From contig JAGDYV010000029.1 of NCBI GenBank assembly GCA_049116495.1, positions 25,451 through 89,450 on the forward strand: a stretch of 64,000 bases of DNA. Direction: 5' to 3'. A program made the position numbers and the translations under genes. Positions 9,850 to 18,220 of this stretch are shown piece after piece. Position 1 is the first letter of the stretch; each line of letters starts with the position of its first letter. The notes under the pieces are model-generated. The model was given only the letters and a program-made list of their open reading frames with translations. It did not search any database and was not told the origin of the DNA. The DNA comes from CAJQQK01 sp049116495 (GTDB lineage Bacteria; Pseudomonadota; Alphaproteobacteria; Rhizobiales; Hyphomicrobiaceae).

Positions 9850-11136
9850 CTACTCAGCCGCTGTCAGTGAGGTAGTCGCACCGCGTGATCGCATAACGGC
9901 AGCGACGGCAAGCTCGATGCCATCAAGTCCACGCGTTACTTCCTCGTCATCTATCACCAATGGTGGCAATAATTTCAGGACCTGGTCACTGGACCCCGTA
10001 GTTTCAGCAATAACACCAAAGCGGAAAGCCTCCTTAGATACTTCTCCGGCAATCGCAGCGTCGTTCCAACCAACCCCCAACATCATTCCACGACCGCGTA
10101 CATGGGCCCCTTCGAATGGGTGACGTGCCACGATGGTTTCAAGTCGCTCCCGGATGTGCTGCCCGCGGCGCCTGATGGTCTCGCCAAACGCTGGATCTCG
10201 CCAGAACTCCAAGGCTGCCGCTGCCGCAACGAATGCCAGGTTGTGGCCTCGGAATGTGCCGTTGTGCTCGCCAGGAGCGAGTACGTCGAGATCAGGCCGG
10301 AATAACACGAGCGCCATGGGCAAACCCATGCCACCAATGGCCTTAGAAAGACAAACGATATCTGGCGTAAAGCCCATATCCTCAAAACTGAAAAAAGTTC
10401 CGGTACGGCCACACCCAGTTTGGATGTCGTCGACAATCAACAAAGCCCCGTGTTTGGCTGCAATAGCCGCGATGGACTGAAGCCATTCGGCCGAAGCGAC
10501 GTTGAGGCCGCCTTCCGCCTGTACCGTCTCGACAATAATCGCGGCTGGAGCGTCAAGCCCGCCCCCGTCATCCGATAGCATCTGGTCGAGGAGGGCTGCG
10601 CTGTCGAGGCCATTTGCATAGCCTTCATAGGGCATCCGCGAGACACCCGCGAGCGCGATGCCTGCACCTTCTCGCTTCCTGCGCGTTGCCGACGCCGCGA
10701 GGGCGCCTGCAGTCATGCCATGAAAACCGTTGGTAAAGGCAATGATGTTCTGTCGCCCGGTTGCACGCCGCGCGATTTTCATTGCTGTTTCAACGGCATT
10801 GGTGCCCGTTGGGGCCGGAAATGTGACTTTGTAATCTAGCCCGCGTGGTTTCAAGACGATTTCACTCAAAGCTTCGATGAATGACCGTTTCGCAACCGTA
10901 TACATGTCAAGCGCATGGATTACGCCGTCACGCGCCAGATATTCCATCACCGCGCTTTTGATCGCCGGATTACTATGGCCGTAATTGAGCGTGCCGGCGC
11001 CGGCGAGAAAATCGGTAAACCGGTTTCCCTCCTCGTCCATCATAGTCGCGCCGTTAGCACTTTCAAAAACTGCTGGAAAATTTCGGCAGTAACTCCTGAC
11101 CCGAGCTTCGTGCTTCTCAAAAACTTGCGTTTTCAT
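9850..11136 (-). CDS. ectB: Diaminobutyrate--2-oxoglutarate aminotransferase (EctB-like)
   Basis: Class-III PLP aminotransferase of 428 residues. PLP lysine is Lys265 in CLSKAIGG, the pyridine-N aspartate lies in IVDDIQTGCGRTG (about 236-237), and PTGTNAVETA (about 109-118) binds the phosphate. The N-terminal YCRNFPAVF, the FLAGAGTLNYGHSNP block and the GFHGMTAGAL segment are typical of EctB/diaminobutyrate aminotransferases, which make L-2,4-diaminobutyrate from aspartate semialdehyde and glutamate. No ectA or ectC is present in the window, so ectoine production from this locus is not supported. The gene is first in a two-gene operon; its stop is 10 bp before the NRPS start, implying that diaminobutyrate feeds that enzyme. 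A related omega-aminotransferase activity cannot be excluded. Confidence 0.85.
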   Translation of the reverse strand: MKTQVFEKHEARVRSYCRNFPAVFESANGATMMDEEGNRFTDFLAGAGTLNYGHSNPAIKSAVMEYLARDGVIHALDMYTVAKRSFIEALSEIVLKPRGLDYKVTFPAPTGTNAVETAMKIARRATGRQNIIAFTNGFHGMTAGALAASATRRKREGAGIALAGVSRMPYEGYANGLDSAALLDQMLSDDGGGLDAPAAIIVETVQAEGGLNVASAEWLQSIAAIAAKHGALLIVDDIQTGCGRTGTFFSFEDMGFTPDIVCLSKAIGGMGLPMALVLFRPDLDVLAPGEHNGTFRGHNLAFVAAAAALEFWRDPAFGETIRRRGQHIRERLETIVARHPFEGAHVRGRGMMLGVGWNDAAIAGEVSKEAFRFGVIAETTGSSDQVLKLLPPLVIDDEEVTRGLDGIELAVAAVMRSRGATTSLTAAE

Positions 11137-11904
11137 ACGCTCTCATGTCCTTCACAAGTCGTGTCAGCGCTTATCAGTTCGCGACTTATCACTCAAACAA
11201 TCGCCTCGACGATCAGGTTTTCTGAACAGCAATTCAAGTTCTATACCATCATACTGCGTCTCTATTCTATTACATTACATGAAGGATACCGCGACACACT
11301 TCTCTGTGACGCGTACTCCGTCCGTGCCACGTTGCCGCATTCGCGATGGCGACCACCTTCAGGCATGGAGCCGGCGTCCAATTGATGAAGCTGACACAGC
11401 GGGTTGAAGTAGGTTTTTGATTGCGAGGCAGCTTTGCTTGATTAGAGCTTGTGATGTGGGCTCTATATACGTTGTCATGACGTTTGAACGAAAAGCACAC
11501 ACGCGCCATAGTTAACATTCCCTCCGGTTAACAACGTTCCTCGCCAGATTTCGGATCACCTTGAATTGGCGTCAGCCTCGGGTCGATCAGCGGGTCGCCC
11601 CAAAAGGCTTTCGAGTTGGTTCTCCGCCGCAGATGAAGTATCAATTCATGTCGAAAAACGCCCGGAACAATGGCCCTGCCGAGTTTCCTGCATTCAGCGA
11701 ATGAGCGCTCGGCTTGCATTTTTTCCGAACTGCAATAATGCCGAGTGAGCGCATCTCGGAGCGGCGATTTGGACAGGTTCTTGCAGGTCCCGACTTTGAT
11801 ACACATCAACATCTCACGACGGTTAACTATTGAAATATAATTTATAATTCAGCATTGTCGCTGCGTTGTATTTCAGTTGAGTTCGTACTGGTGGAGTCTA
11901 GCGG
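11137..11904. other. Long AT-rich divergent intergenic region
   Basis: A 768-bp stretch between the ectB-like gene (minus) and the monooxygenase (plus), far longer and more AT-rich than its surroundings. Toward the monooxygenase there is a TATAAT at 11843-11848 inside 'TTGAAATATAATTTATAAT', a possible sigma-70 -10 element without a good -35 partner. Short open frames on the minus strand (e.g. 11528-11812) match no family I recognise. It probably holds the promoters and control sites for both operons, or the remains of a lost gene. Confidence 0.4.
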
Positions 11905-13263
11905 ATGACGCGCGACAAACTGTTGGTCATAGGCGCCGGTCCTGTTGGACTTGCCATGGCTGACGCGCTTAAACAGAGCGGCATGGCTTATGATCACGTC
12001 GATGCGAACTCTGGCATCGGCGGCAATTGGCATGACGGCGTTTTTGACAAGACGCATATCGTTTCATCCAAGTCGACAACCGCATATAGCGACTATCCCA
12101 TGCCGCCTGACTATCCGGACTTTCCGAGCGCACGTCAGATGCTCGCTTACCTCAAGCGCTATGCACTGGATCGAGGGTTGACCGGCACGATTGAATTGGA
12201 AAAAAGTGTCACCCGGCTGACGCCCAACAAAGATGACAGCTGGCACGTCACATTTGAAGGCGGCGAGAGCCGAACCTACAAAGGCGTCGTCGTGTGCAAC
12301 GGGCATCACTGGGCGAAACGATACCCAGACATTCCGGGCAAGTTCTCCGGAAAACTCATTCACTCGAAAGACTACCTGCGATCCGATCAGTTGATCGGCA
12401 AAAAGGTCCTTGTCATTGGTGCTGGCAACTCGGCGCACGATATTGCTTGCGACGCAGCGCGTGTCGGCGATTCATGCGATATGAGCTTGCGGTCGGGATA
12501 TTGGTTCATGCCGAAGACCGCATTTGGCAAGCCTCTCACCGACCTCCCCATCTGGTGGCTGCCGGTGCCGATACAGCGTCTCATCCTGCGCGGGATCATC
12601 AGAGTAGTGATTGGCGACTATCGCAGCTATGGGCTGAAGCGGCCCAATCACAAAATCTTCGATCGCCATCCAACCTACGGTACCGATCTTTTGAATTATC
12701 TACGTCTGGGTCTTGTACGCCCCCGAGACGAGATCGATCACTTCGATGGCGGCACCGTGCACTTCAAGGACGGTACAGCCTCAAAGTATGACATCGTAGT
12801 GGCTGCAACCGGATTCGACTACAGCTTCCCGTTCTTGCCGGAGGGCCTGATCGACGTGCAGAACGATGTCGTGCAGGTCTATGGCGGTGCCTTTCCCGAC
12901 AAAGTAAAGAATCTCTACATCGTCGGCGCCTCACAGGCACGTGGTGGCTTCGGCCGGCTCATAACACCTGCCGCCAGACTCTACGCAAAGATGATCAAGC
13001 TTCAGGACGAGATGAAATTTCCAATCGGCGCCGTCTTGAAGTGGCGGAACAACCCGATCCCCAAGACGCACCTTCTGGACACAGAGAGCACGCGCCGCCG
13101 CATCGCCATCTCCCATTGGCTATTGCGGCTCCTGAAACTGCAGGACAAGCGCATGGCCAGGACAGTCGAGCGCGAATTCTGGGAACCAGAGCTGACGACC
13201 AACACCTCCTCGAGCGTTGACACACCGGCTTCTGATACAGACAAGACTGTTGCCCGCCACTAG
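11905..13263 (+). CDS. Flavin-containing (class B) monooxygenase
   Basis: NADPH- and FAD-dependent monooxygenase of 452 residues. FAD-binding GAGPVG is at about 10-15, the second nucleotide site GAGNSAHD at about 172-179, and the FMO fingerprint FxGxxxHxxxY is present as FSGKLIHSKDY (147-157). A final ATG-type motif appears as 'VVAATGFDY'. Such enzymes oxygenate N- or S-atoms or do Baeyer-Villiger reactions; the Tyr at the end of the fingerprint fits FMO better than typical BVMO. It is divergent from the ectB/NRPS operon, so N-oxidation of an amino-acid-derived product is possible but unproven. The C-terminal tail (about 425-452) is Thr/Ser-rich and looks disordered. Confidence 0.82.
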   Translation: MTRDKLLVIGAGPVGLAMADALKQSGMAYDHVDANSGIGGNWHDGVFDKTHIVSSKSTTAYSDYPMPPDYPDFPSARQMLAYLKRYALDRGLTGTIELEKSVTRLTPNKDDSWHVTFEGGESRTYKGVVVCNGHHWAKRYPDIPGKFSGKLIHSKDYLRSDQLIGKKVLVIGAGNSAHDIACDAARVGDSCDMSLRSGYWFMPKTAFGKPLTDLPIWWLPVPIQRLILRGIIRVVIGDYRSYGLKRPNHKIFDRHPTYGTDLLNYLRLGLVRPRDEIDHFDGGTVHFKDGTASKYDIVVAATGFDYSFPFLPEGLIDVQNDVVQVYGGAFPDKVKNLYIVGASQARGGFGRLITPAARLYAKMIKLQDEMKFPIGAVLKWRNNPIPKTHLLDTESTRRRIAISHWLLRLLKLQDKRMARTVEREFWEPELTTNTSSSVDTPASDTDKTVARH

Positions 13264-13330
13264 TCTGCACATCTCAAAGGTTGCGGGCCGGAGCATCGAC
13301 CGAGAAATCATCAGCGCTGCCGGACAGATA

Positions 13331-13597
13331 TCAGAGCTTCTGCTTGATTTCTTCGATCTTGCGCGCCTGCCACTGACGGATGAAGTCGGGCTGCCCTCCG
13401 AATACGATCAGACCGTGGCCGAGAACTCCGGCGCCCCAGCCAAGCAACGGCCACTGCACCCACCAAACTTGGCCCGCGAATAGGTTGACGGACAGCAAAA
13501 CGGTCATGACGACCACATATACAGCCAAATGCATGTAGAACCCGGTGATGGCTTCGACCCGCCTTTTTGCGAGCGTGAGCTTTTCATGTTCGTTCAT
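13331..13597 (-). CDS. 2TM domain protein
   Basis: A complete 88-residue protein made almost only of a 2TM domain: an N-terminal helix (KLTLAKRRVEAITGFYMHL), two hydrophobic segments (about 21-43 and 46-66), and a charged tail ending RKIEEIKQKL. The 'F..H...Y..V...L..IN' pattern with Trp pairs between helices is typical of stand-alone 2TM (PF13239-like) proteins, whose role is unknown. AGGAGATCAC lies just before the start. It converges with the monooxygenase gene. Confidence 0.75.
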   Translation of the reverse strand: MNEHEKLTLAKRRVEAITGFYMHLAVYVVVMTVLLSVNLFAGQVWWVQWPLLGWGAGVLGHGLIVFGGQPDFIRQWQARKIEEIKQKL

Positions 13598-13886
13598 CTA
13601 GTGATCTCCTACGCATGCTCCCGCGAAATAGTTCGCCTGACAATGCCGACGACAATCGTCTCGTGAAGCGCGTCTGTATGACATTGCTCTACATCAATTC
13701 GTTCTGTCCCATGGATATTGCGGACCATCCGGTTAACGATTACGCCTGGAAATCCATGGGCGTCGATGCAAGATTCAAACTGAAAATGATCTCTGATGCA
13801 TTGCGGCGTGTGACGTCGTACAATTGTCTTGAACCCGGTTACCGTCTGCGACGGCCGCAGCCGACCCGCATACATGGGAGCATGAC

Positions 13887-15392
13887 ATGAACTCGACATT
13901 GGAAACCAAGGCATCGCCCGCCGACGTCACGCAAAGGAAGATGCTCATCGACGGCGCATGGACGGACGCTATGTCGGGAGAGCGGTTCAACGTCGACAGC
14001 CCCGCCAACCTGTCAACGCTTGCAACGGTTCCGCGCGCCACCAAGGAAGACGTGGAAGATGCCGTCAGTGCCGCGGCAAGAGCGTTTCCTGGCTGGGCGC
14101 GGGTTGTTCCGCGCGAACGGGGACGAATTCTCCAGAAAATTGCAGACCGGCTGGAAACACGCCTGGTTGAATTGGAAGTCACCCTTGCAAGCGAGACGGG
14201 TAATGCGTTGCGCACCCAGGCACGGCCGGAATCAAATGGCGTCGTCGACGTATTTCGCTATTTCGGTGGTCTCGCCAGCGAGCTCAAAGGCGAGACGATC
14301 CCGTTCGGAGATCATGTCTTGAGCTACACCCGACGCGAGCCGATTGGTGTCGTCGGCGCGATCATTCCCTGGAACGCACCCGTGCTGCTCGCCGCTTTGA
14401 AAATTGCCCCCGCCGTTTGCGCGGGAAACACTGTCGTCCTCAAGGCGGCCGAGGATGCACCGCTCGCCGTGCTGTTGCTTGCGGAAGTGTGCCAGGAATT
14501 TCTGCCCAAGGGCGTCCTCAATGTGGTCACCGGGTTCGGTCACGAAGCTGGCGCTGCCCTCTCGGCAGATCCGCGCGTGCGCAAATTGTCTTTTACCGGC
14601 TCGACCGACGTTGGCAAGATCGTCATGCGTGAAGCGGCCAATCGCATTGTCCCGGTTTCGCTGGAACTCGGCGGCAAGAGTCCTTCGATCGTTTATCCGG
14701 ATGCCAATGAGGACTGGGTTGTCGATGGCATCATTTCAGCAATGCGCTTTACCCGTCAAAGTCAGTCCTGCACGGCGGGGTCGCGGCTATTTCTGCACGC
14801 CGACATCTTCGACAGCTTTCTCGACAAGTTGAAGCAGAAAGTCACCGCCTTGAAAATCGGCGATCCGCTCGACGAAGCGAATGACATCGGCGCAATCATC
14901 AACGAAAAACAGTTCAGGAAGGTATGCGGCTACGTCGACGAAGGCCTCGGCAATTCAGACGCCGAGCTTGTTTTCGGCGGCGCGCCGCCGAAAGAGGGAC
15001 CTTTGTCCGAGGGCTATTTCGCCATACCGACGGTGTTCGCCAAGAAAGATAACAAGTGGCGCCTTGCCAGCGAAGAGATTTTTGGCCCGGTACTCGTAGC
15101 CGTGCGATGGACCGACGAAGAAGAAGTCATCCAGATGGCCAATGACAGCCACTACGGCCTCGCCGCATATGTTTGGACCCACGATATCGGACGCGCCCTG
15201 CGCACCGCGCACGCGATCGAGGCCGGTTGGGTTCAGGTCAACCAAGGCCTCGGGCAGTCGCCTGGCCACTCCTATGGCGGGGTGAAGCAATCCGGAATCG
15301 GCCGCGAGTTCTCGCTTGAGGGCATGCTGGATAGCTACACCGAACGGAAGAACATAACCGTCAATCTCACCACCAAGTCCGCTGGCTTTTGA
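13887..15392 (+). CDS. NAD(P)-dependent aldehyde dehydrogenase
   Basis: Aldehyde dehydrogenase of 501 residues. General-base Glu260 is in VSLELGGKSP and nucleophile Cys295 in QSQSCTAGSR; the NAD-site motif IIPWNAP (about 159-165) and FTGSTDVGK (about 236-244) are intact. It converts an aldehyde to the acid. An FAD-dependent amine/amino-acid oxidase follows it by about 100 bp, so the natural substrate may be the aldehyde released by that oxidase, as in putrescine/gamma-glutamyl-putrescine breakdown (PuuB-PuuC). That pairing is inference; the sequence alone does not set the substrate. Confidence 0.88.
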   Translation: MNSTLETKASPADVTQRKMLIDGAWTDAMSGERFNVDSPANLSTLATVPRATKEDVEDAVSAAARAFPGWARVVPRERGRILQKIADRLETRLVELEVTLASETGNALRTQARPESNGVVDVFRYFGGLASELKGETIPFGDHVLSYTRREPIGVVGAIIPWNAPVLLAALKIAPAVCAGNTVVLKAAEDAPLAVLLLAEVCQEFLPKGVLNVVTGFGHEAGAALSADPRVRKLSFTGSTDVGKIVMREAANRIVPVSLELGGKSPSIVYPDANEDWVVDGIISAMRFTRQSQSCTAGSRLFLHADIFDSFLDKLKQKVTALKIGDPLDEANDIGAIINEKQFRKVCGYVDEGLGNSDAELVFGGAPPKEGPLSEGYFAIPTVFAKKDNKWRLASEEIFGPVLVAVRWTDEEEVIQMANDSHYGLAAYVWTHDIGRALRTAHAIEAGWVQVNQGLGQSPGHSYGGVKQSGIGREFSLEGMLDSYTERKNITVNLTTKSAGF

Positions 15393-15497
15393 AACGCCAG
15401 CAGGCTCGACGACACTGGCACCTGTGCCGCACATCCCAGGCGTGCGATTCAGAAACTCGCTCGGCCCATGCCCAGCCTTGGAAGGGGAGTTCGTCTC

Positions 15498-16769
15498 ATG
15501 GAACCAGGAACAAAGATTTCCCTTTGGGATGCCTCGGCGGCGGAAGAAGACTATGCTGCGGAGCTGGACGGAGACATCAGCACCGAACTCGCCATTGTTG
15601 GTGGTGGCTTCACTGGCCTTTCGACCGCATTGCACGCCGCTGAGAAAGGTGTGAAGGCACATGTCCTAGAAGCTCGGAGAATCGGATACGGCGGCTCGGG
15701 ACGCAATGTCGGCCTGGTCAATGCCGGACTGTGGTTGCCTCCTCAAGATGTCCGGAATCAACTTGGCGACGCGCGCGGCTCCGCATTGATAAAGCTGCTT
15801 GGCGAGGCACCGGAGTACGTCTTCTCGCTCATAGAGAAGCATCAGATCCGTTGCGAGGCAACGCGCAACGGTACCATTCACGCCGCCCATTCGCCGAAAG
15901 GATTTGACGATCTCGCGCGACGTGCCGACGAATGGCATCGCCTCGGCGCGCCCGTTGACCTGCTGTCGAAAGATGAGGCGGCGGAAAAAATCGGCACCGA
16001 CAAATTTCACGGCGGCTTGCTCGATCATCGTGCCGGCACGATCAACCCGATGGGTTACGTCCGCGGCCTCGCCCGCGCCGCACGCGGCGCCGGCGCCACG
16101 ATCAGCACAGGCGTAACTGTCCAGCGTCTTGAGCGGCAAGTCGACGATTGGATGCTGAAGACGACACGCGGTACGGTGCGTGCCAAGCACGTCGTGCTCG
16201 GCACCAACGCCTATTCCGACGATCTGTGGCCGGGCCTCAAAGACACCTTTACGATTATCCACTACTTCCAACTCGCTACGGAGCCGCTTGGCGATCGCGC
16301 GGCGCACATCCTCAAGGAGCGTCAAGGGCTTTGGGACACGGGCTCGATCATGTTTTCGCTACGACGCGACGCCGCGGGGCGGATTGCAATCGGTTCCATG
16401 GGCACCGTCGTCGGCGGCATGAGTGGTCTTTCAGCACGCTGGGCGTCCCGTATGCTGCGTCGGCTGTTTCCCGAACTTGGCCCGGTGTCGTTCGAAAATG
16501 CATGGCACGGCCAGATCGCCATGACTCCCAACCATCTCCCGCGCATACACCGTCTCGCCGACGGGCTCTACACACCGATCGGTTACAATGGCCGCGGGAT
16601 CACGCCAGGCACCATGTTTGGCAGAGCCATGGCAGGATTGCTGACCGGCGAGAGTGAAGACGGCCTTCCCTTGCCGGTCACAGATCTGGTTACCGTGCCG
16701 AACCGCTCGATGATGTCACGCATATACCAGACTGCATTCACGATGAACCAATTGATCAAGAGCATTTAA
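15498..16769 (+). CDS. FAD-dependent oxidase, DAO family (PuuB-like)
   Basis: FAD oxidoreductase of the D-amino-acid-oxidase superfamily, 423 residues from ATG 15498. The Rossmann motif VGGGFTGLSTA lies near residues 35-45, with GSGRNVGLVNAG downstream and a C-terminal FAD region around YNGRGITPGT. ATG 15498 is preferred to the in-frame ATG at 15468 because GGGGAG stands 8 bp before it. PuuB-like enzymes oxidise gamma-glutamyl-putrescine or related amines to an aldehyde; the preceding aldehyde dehydrogenase supports such a two-step route. A glycine/sarcosine or taurine-type oxidase is an alternative. Confidence 0.82.
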   Translation: MEPGTKISLWDASAAEEDYAAELDGDISTELAIVGGGFTGLSTALHAAEKGVKAHVLEARRIGYGGSGRNVGLVNAGLWLPPQDVRNQLGDARGSALIKLLGEAPEYVFSLIEKHQIRCEATRNGTIHAAHSPKGFDDLARRADEWHRLGAPVDLLSKDEAAEKIGTDKFHGGLLDHRAGTINPMGYVRGLARAARGAGATISTGVTVQRLERQVDDWMLKTTRGTVRAKHVVLGTNAYSDDLWPGLKDTFTIIHYFQLATEPLGDRAAHILKERQGLWDTGSIMFSLRRDAAGRIAIGSMGTVVGGMSGLSARWASRMLRRLFPELGPVSFENAWHGQIAMTPNHLPRIHRLADGLYTPIGYNGRGITPGTMFGRAMAGLLTGESEDGLPLPVTDLVTVPNRSMMSRIYQTAFTMNQLIKSI

Positions 16770-17029
16770 GAACAATGCCGCCTTGCTGCAGTTCGGCGCA
16801 AAGATCCGAGCCCCACCTGCCGGCATGACAGATTGGCGTTGTTACAGACCCGCGGTGATTGTCGGTCTCGATCCAGTATCCAGATAGATCAGATCGGGAC
16901 TTCAAAAGCAGTACGCCTCCAGATTGGAAAGGCTCCATGCACGTTTTTGAGCAAATGCTATTGGCGGTTCTCTGACGCTGCACCAAGCTGCGCAAAATCC
17001 TCGATACTTATTGCAGAGGTATCACCGTC

Positions 17030-17926
17030 TCACGACCCTGGCACAACACCTGCGGGCAACGTGGCGCAATAACGTGCAATCTCGCCCGGTGTCGTTAGCC
17101 ACAGCTTGTCGCGATGGGCCATCACATGATCGAGTGCACGACGCAACGCGGCGAGGCGGAACGGCTGGCCTATGACAAACGGATGGCATGTGATTGCAAA
17201 GACCAGCGGATACTTTTCCGACTGACGTAGCATTTCGTCGAACTGATCCGTGATCATCTGCTCGAAGTCAGTGCCGGTATGTTGGCGGGTAACCATCGCC
17301 GGCGCATCATTCAATTCAACAGGATAGGGGACTGATAGGATGCGCCCACTACGCGTCTTCATCCAGAACGGTTGGTCATCGGCGGGCCAGTCCATGATGT
17401 AGCTATATCCAGCTTCCTGCAGCAGGTCGGCCGTGATGCGCCCCTGCGCAAGCCACGGACCCAGCCAACCTTGCGGCCGTTGGCCCGCATGCCGCGTGAT
17501 GACTTCGGTGCACTCGGCAATCAGGTGTGCTTCGTCTTCCTCCCAAAGACCGTCCTGCCGCTCGGAGTTAGTACGACCGTGGCCGATAAACTCGTCGCCG
17601 CGCTCACGCATACGAGCCGCAATTTCTGGACAGGCGTCAAGCACCGTCGAGTTGACGTTATGCGAAGCCGGCAGCTGGTATTCGTCGAGCAGATCGAAAT
17701 AATACCAAATTCCGACGCGATTGCCGTATTCACGCCAGCCGTAGTTGCGCTGGTTCTGGGCCGGCGAGCCGGGCACGGCCTGGTCGATACCAAGCCCGGC
17801 CATGAAGGCGAAGTGCTCAATGTTGTTGTTGATACAGAAGGCAAGGCGCTTCTCGCCAGGCCATTCGTAAGTTTTGCGCTTCGGCAACGGGACGTAGCCA
17901 TAACGCCCGTGATGCGGCAACATCAT
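17030..17926 (-). CDS. Polysaccharide-deacetylase-family hydrolase (PuuE/allantoinase-like)
   Basis: NodB-fold metal-dependent hydrolase of 298 residues. The start at 17926 (Met-Met-Leu-Pro) has AGGAG about 9 bp upstream; a longer frame to 18016 lacks one. Recognisable parts are the first motif FCINNNIEHF, the EFIGHGRTNSE motif in the middle, GWLGPWLAQ, and the C-terminal ITCHPFVIGQPFRL plus LDHV. This subfamily includes cyclic-amide/allantoin and N-carbamoyl hydrolases as well as true deacetylases, and such genes sit often with amidases and amine oxidases. Here it is flanked by a PuuB-like oxidase and D-aminoacylase genes, so a C-N bond hydrolase is more likely than a cell-wall deacetylase. 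A second paralogue lies at 57198-58058. Confidence 0.75.
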   Translation of the reverse strand: MMLPHHGRYGYVPLPKRKTYEWPGEKRLAFCINNNIEHFAFMAGLGIDQAVPGSPAQNQRNYGWREYGNRVGIWYYFDLLDEYQLPASHNVNSTVLDACPEIAARMRERGDEFIGHGRTNSERQDGLWEEDEAHLIAECTEVITRHAGQRPQGWLGPWLAQGRITADLLQEAGYSYIMDWPADDQPFWMKTRSGRILSVPYPVELNDAPAMVTRQHTGTDFEQMITDQFDEMLRQSEKYPLVFAITCHPFVIGQPFRLAALRRALDHVMAHRDKLWLTTPGEIARYCATLPAGVVPGS

Positions 17927-18220
17927 CGAGTTTGCTCCTGCTGATCGCACATTCGTGACAAGCTTTAATTGCTTGACGATTTCACCTCGACCACAGCAAT
18001 TGCTGTCAGAAAACACGTCGACACCCTAAATCCATAGTCCGTATGTCATCACCCCTTGGCAACCCGCAGGCTATAGAACTCTCATTTTTAAACATGTGAA
18101 ATGCACGAAACGCGTATAACGAGATATACTTGACCGGCCAATGAGCACCTAAAGCCTCGCCGCGACGTCGGCAACGCTGGACCACTCCTGTCAGACAACC
18201 CTCGACTCCAGGACATCCCG

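Noticed and set aside
9850..11136. Reading the EctB-like gene as part of an ectoine cluster
   Set aside because: No ectA, ectC or ask_ect is in the window and the adjacent gene is an NRPS; ectoine synthesis here is unsupported.
11528..11812. 94-codon minus-strand frame in the long intergenic region
   Set aside because: No recognisable domain or ribosome site; left as part of the AT-rich gap.
13615..13890. 91-codon plus-strand frame before the aldehyde dehydrogenase
   Set aside because: Its stop overlaps the ALDH start, but it lacks a ribosome site and any family resemblance.
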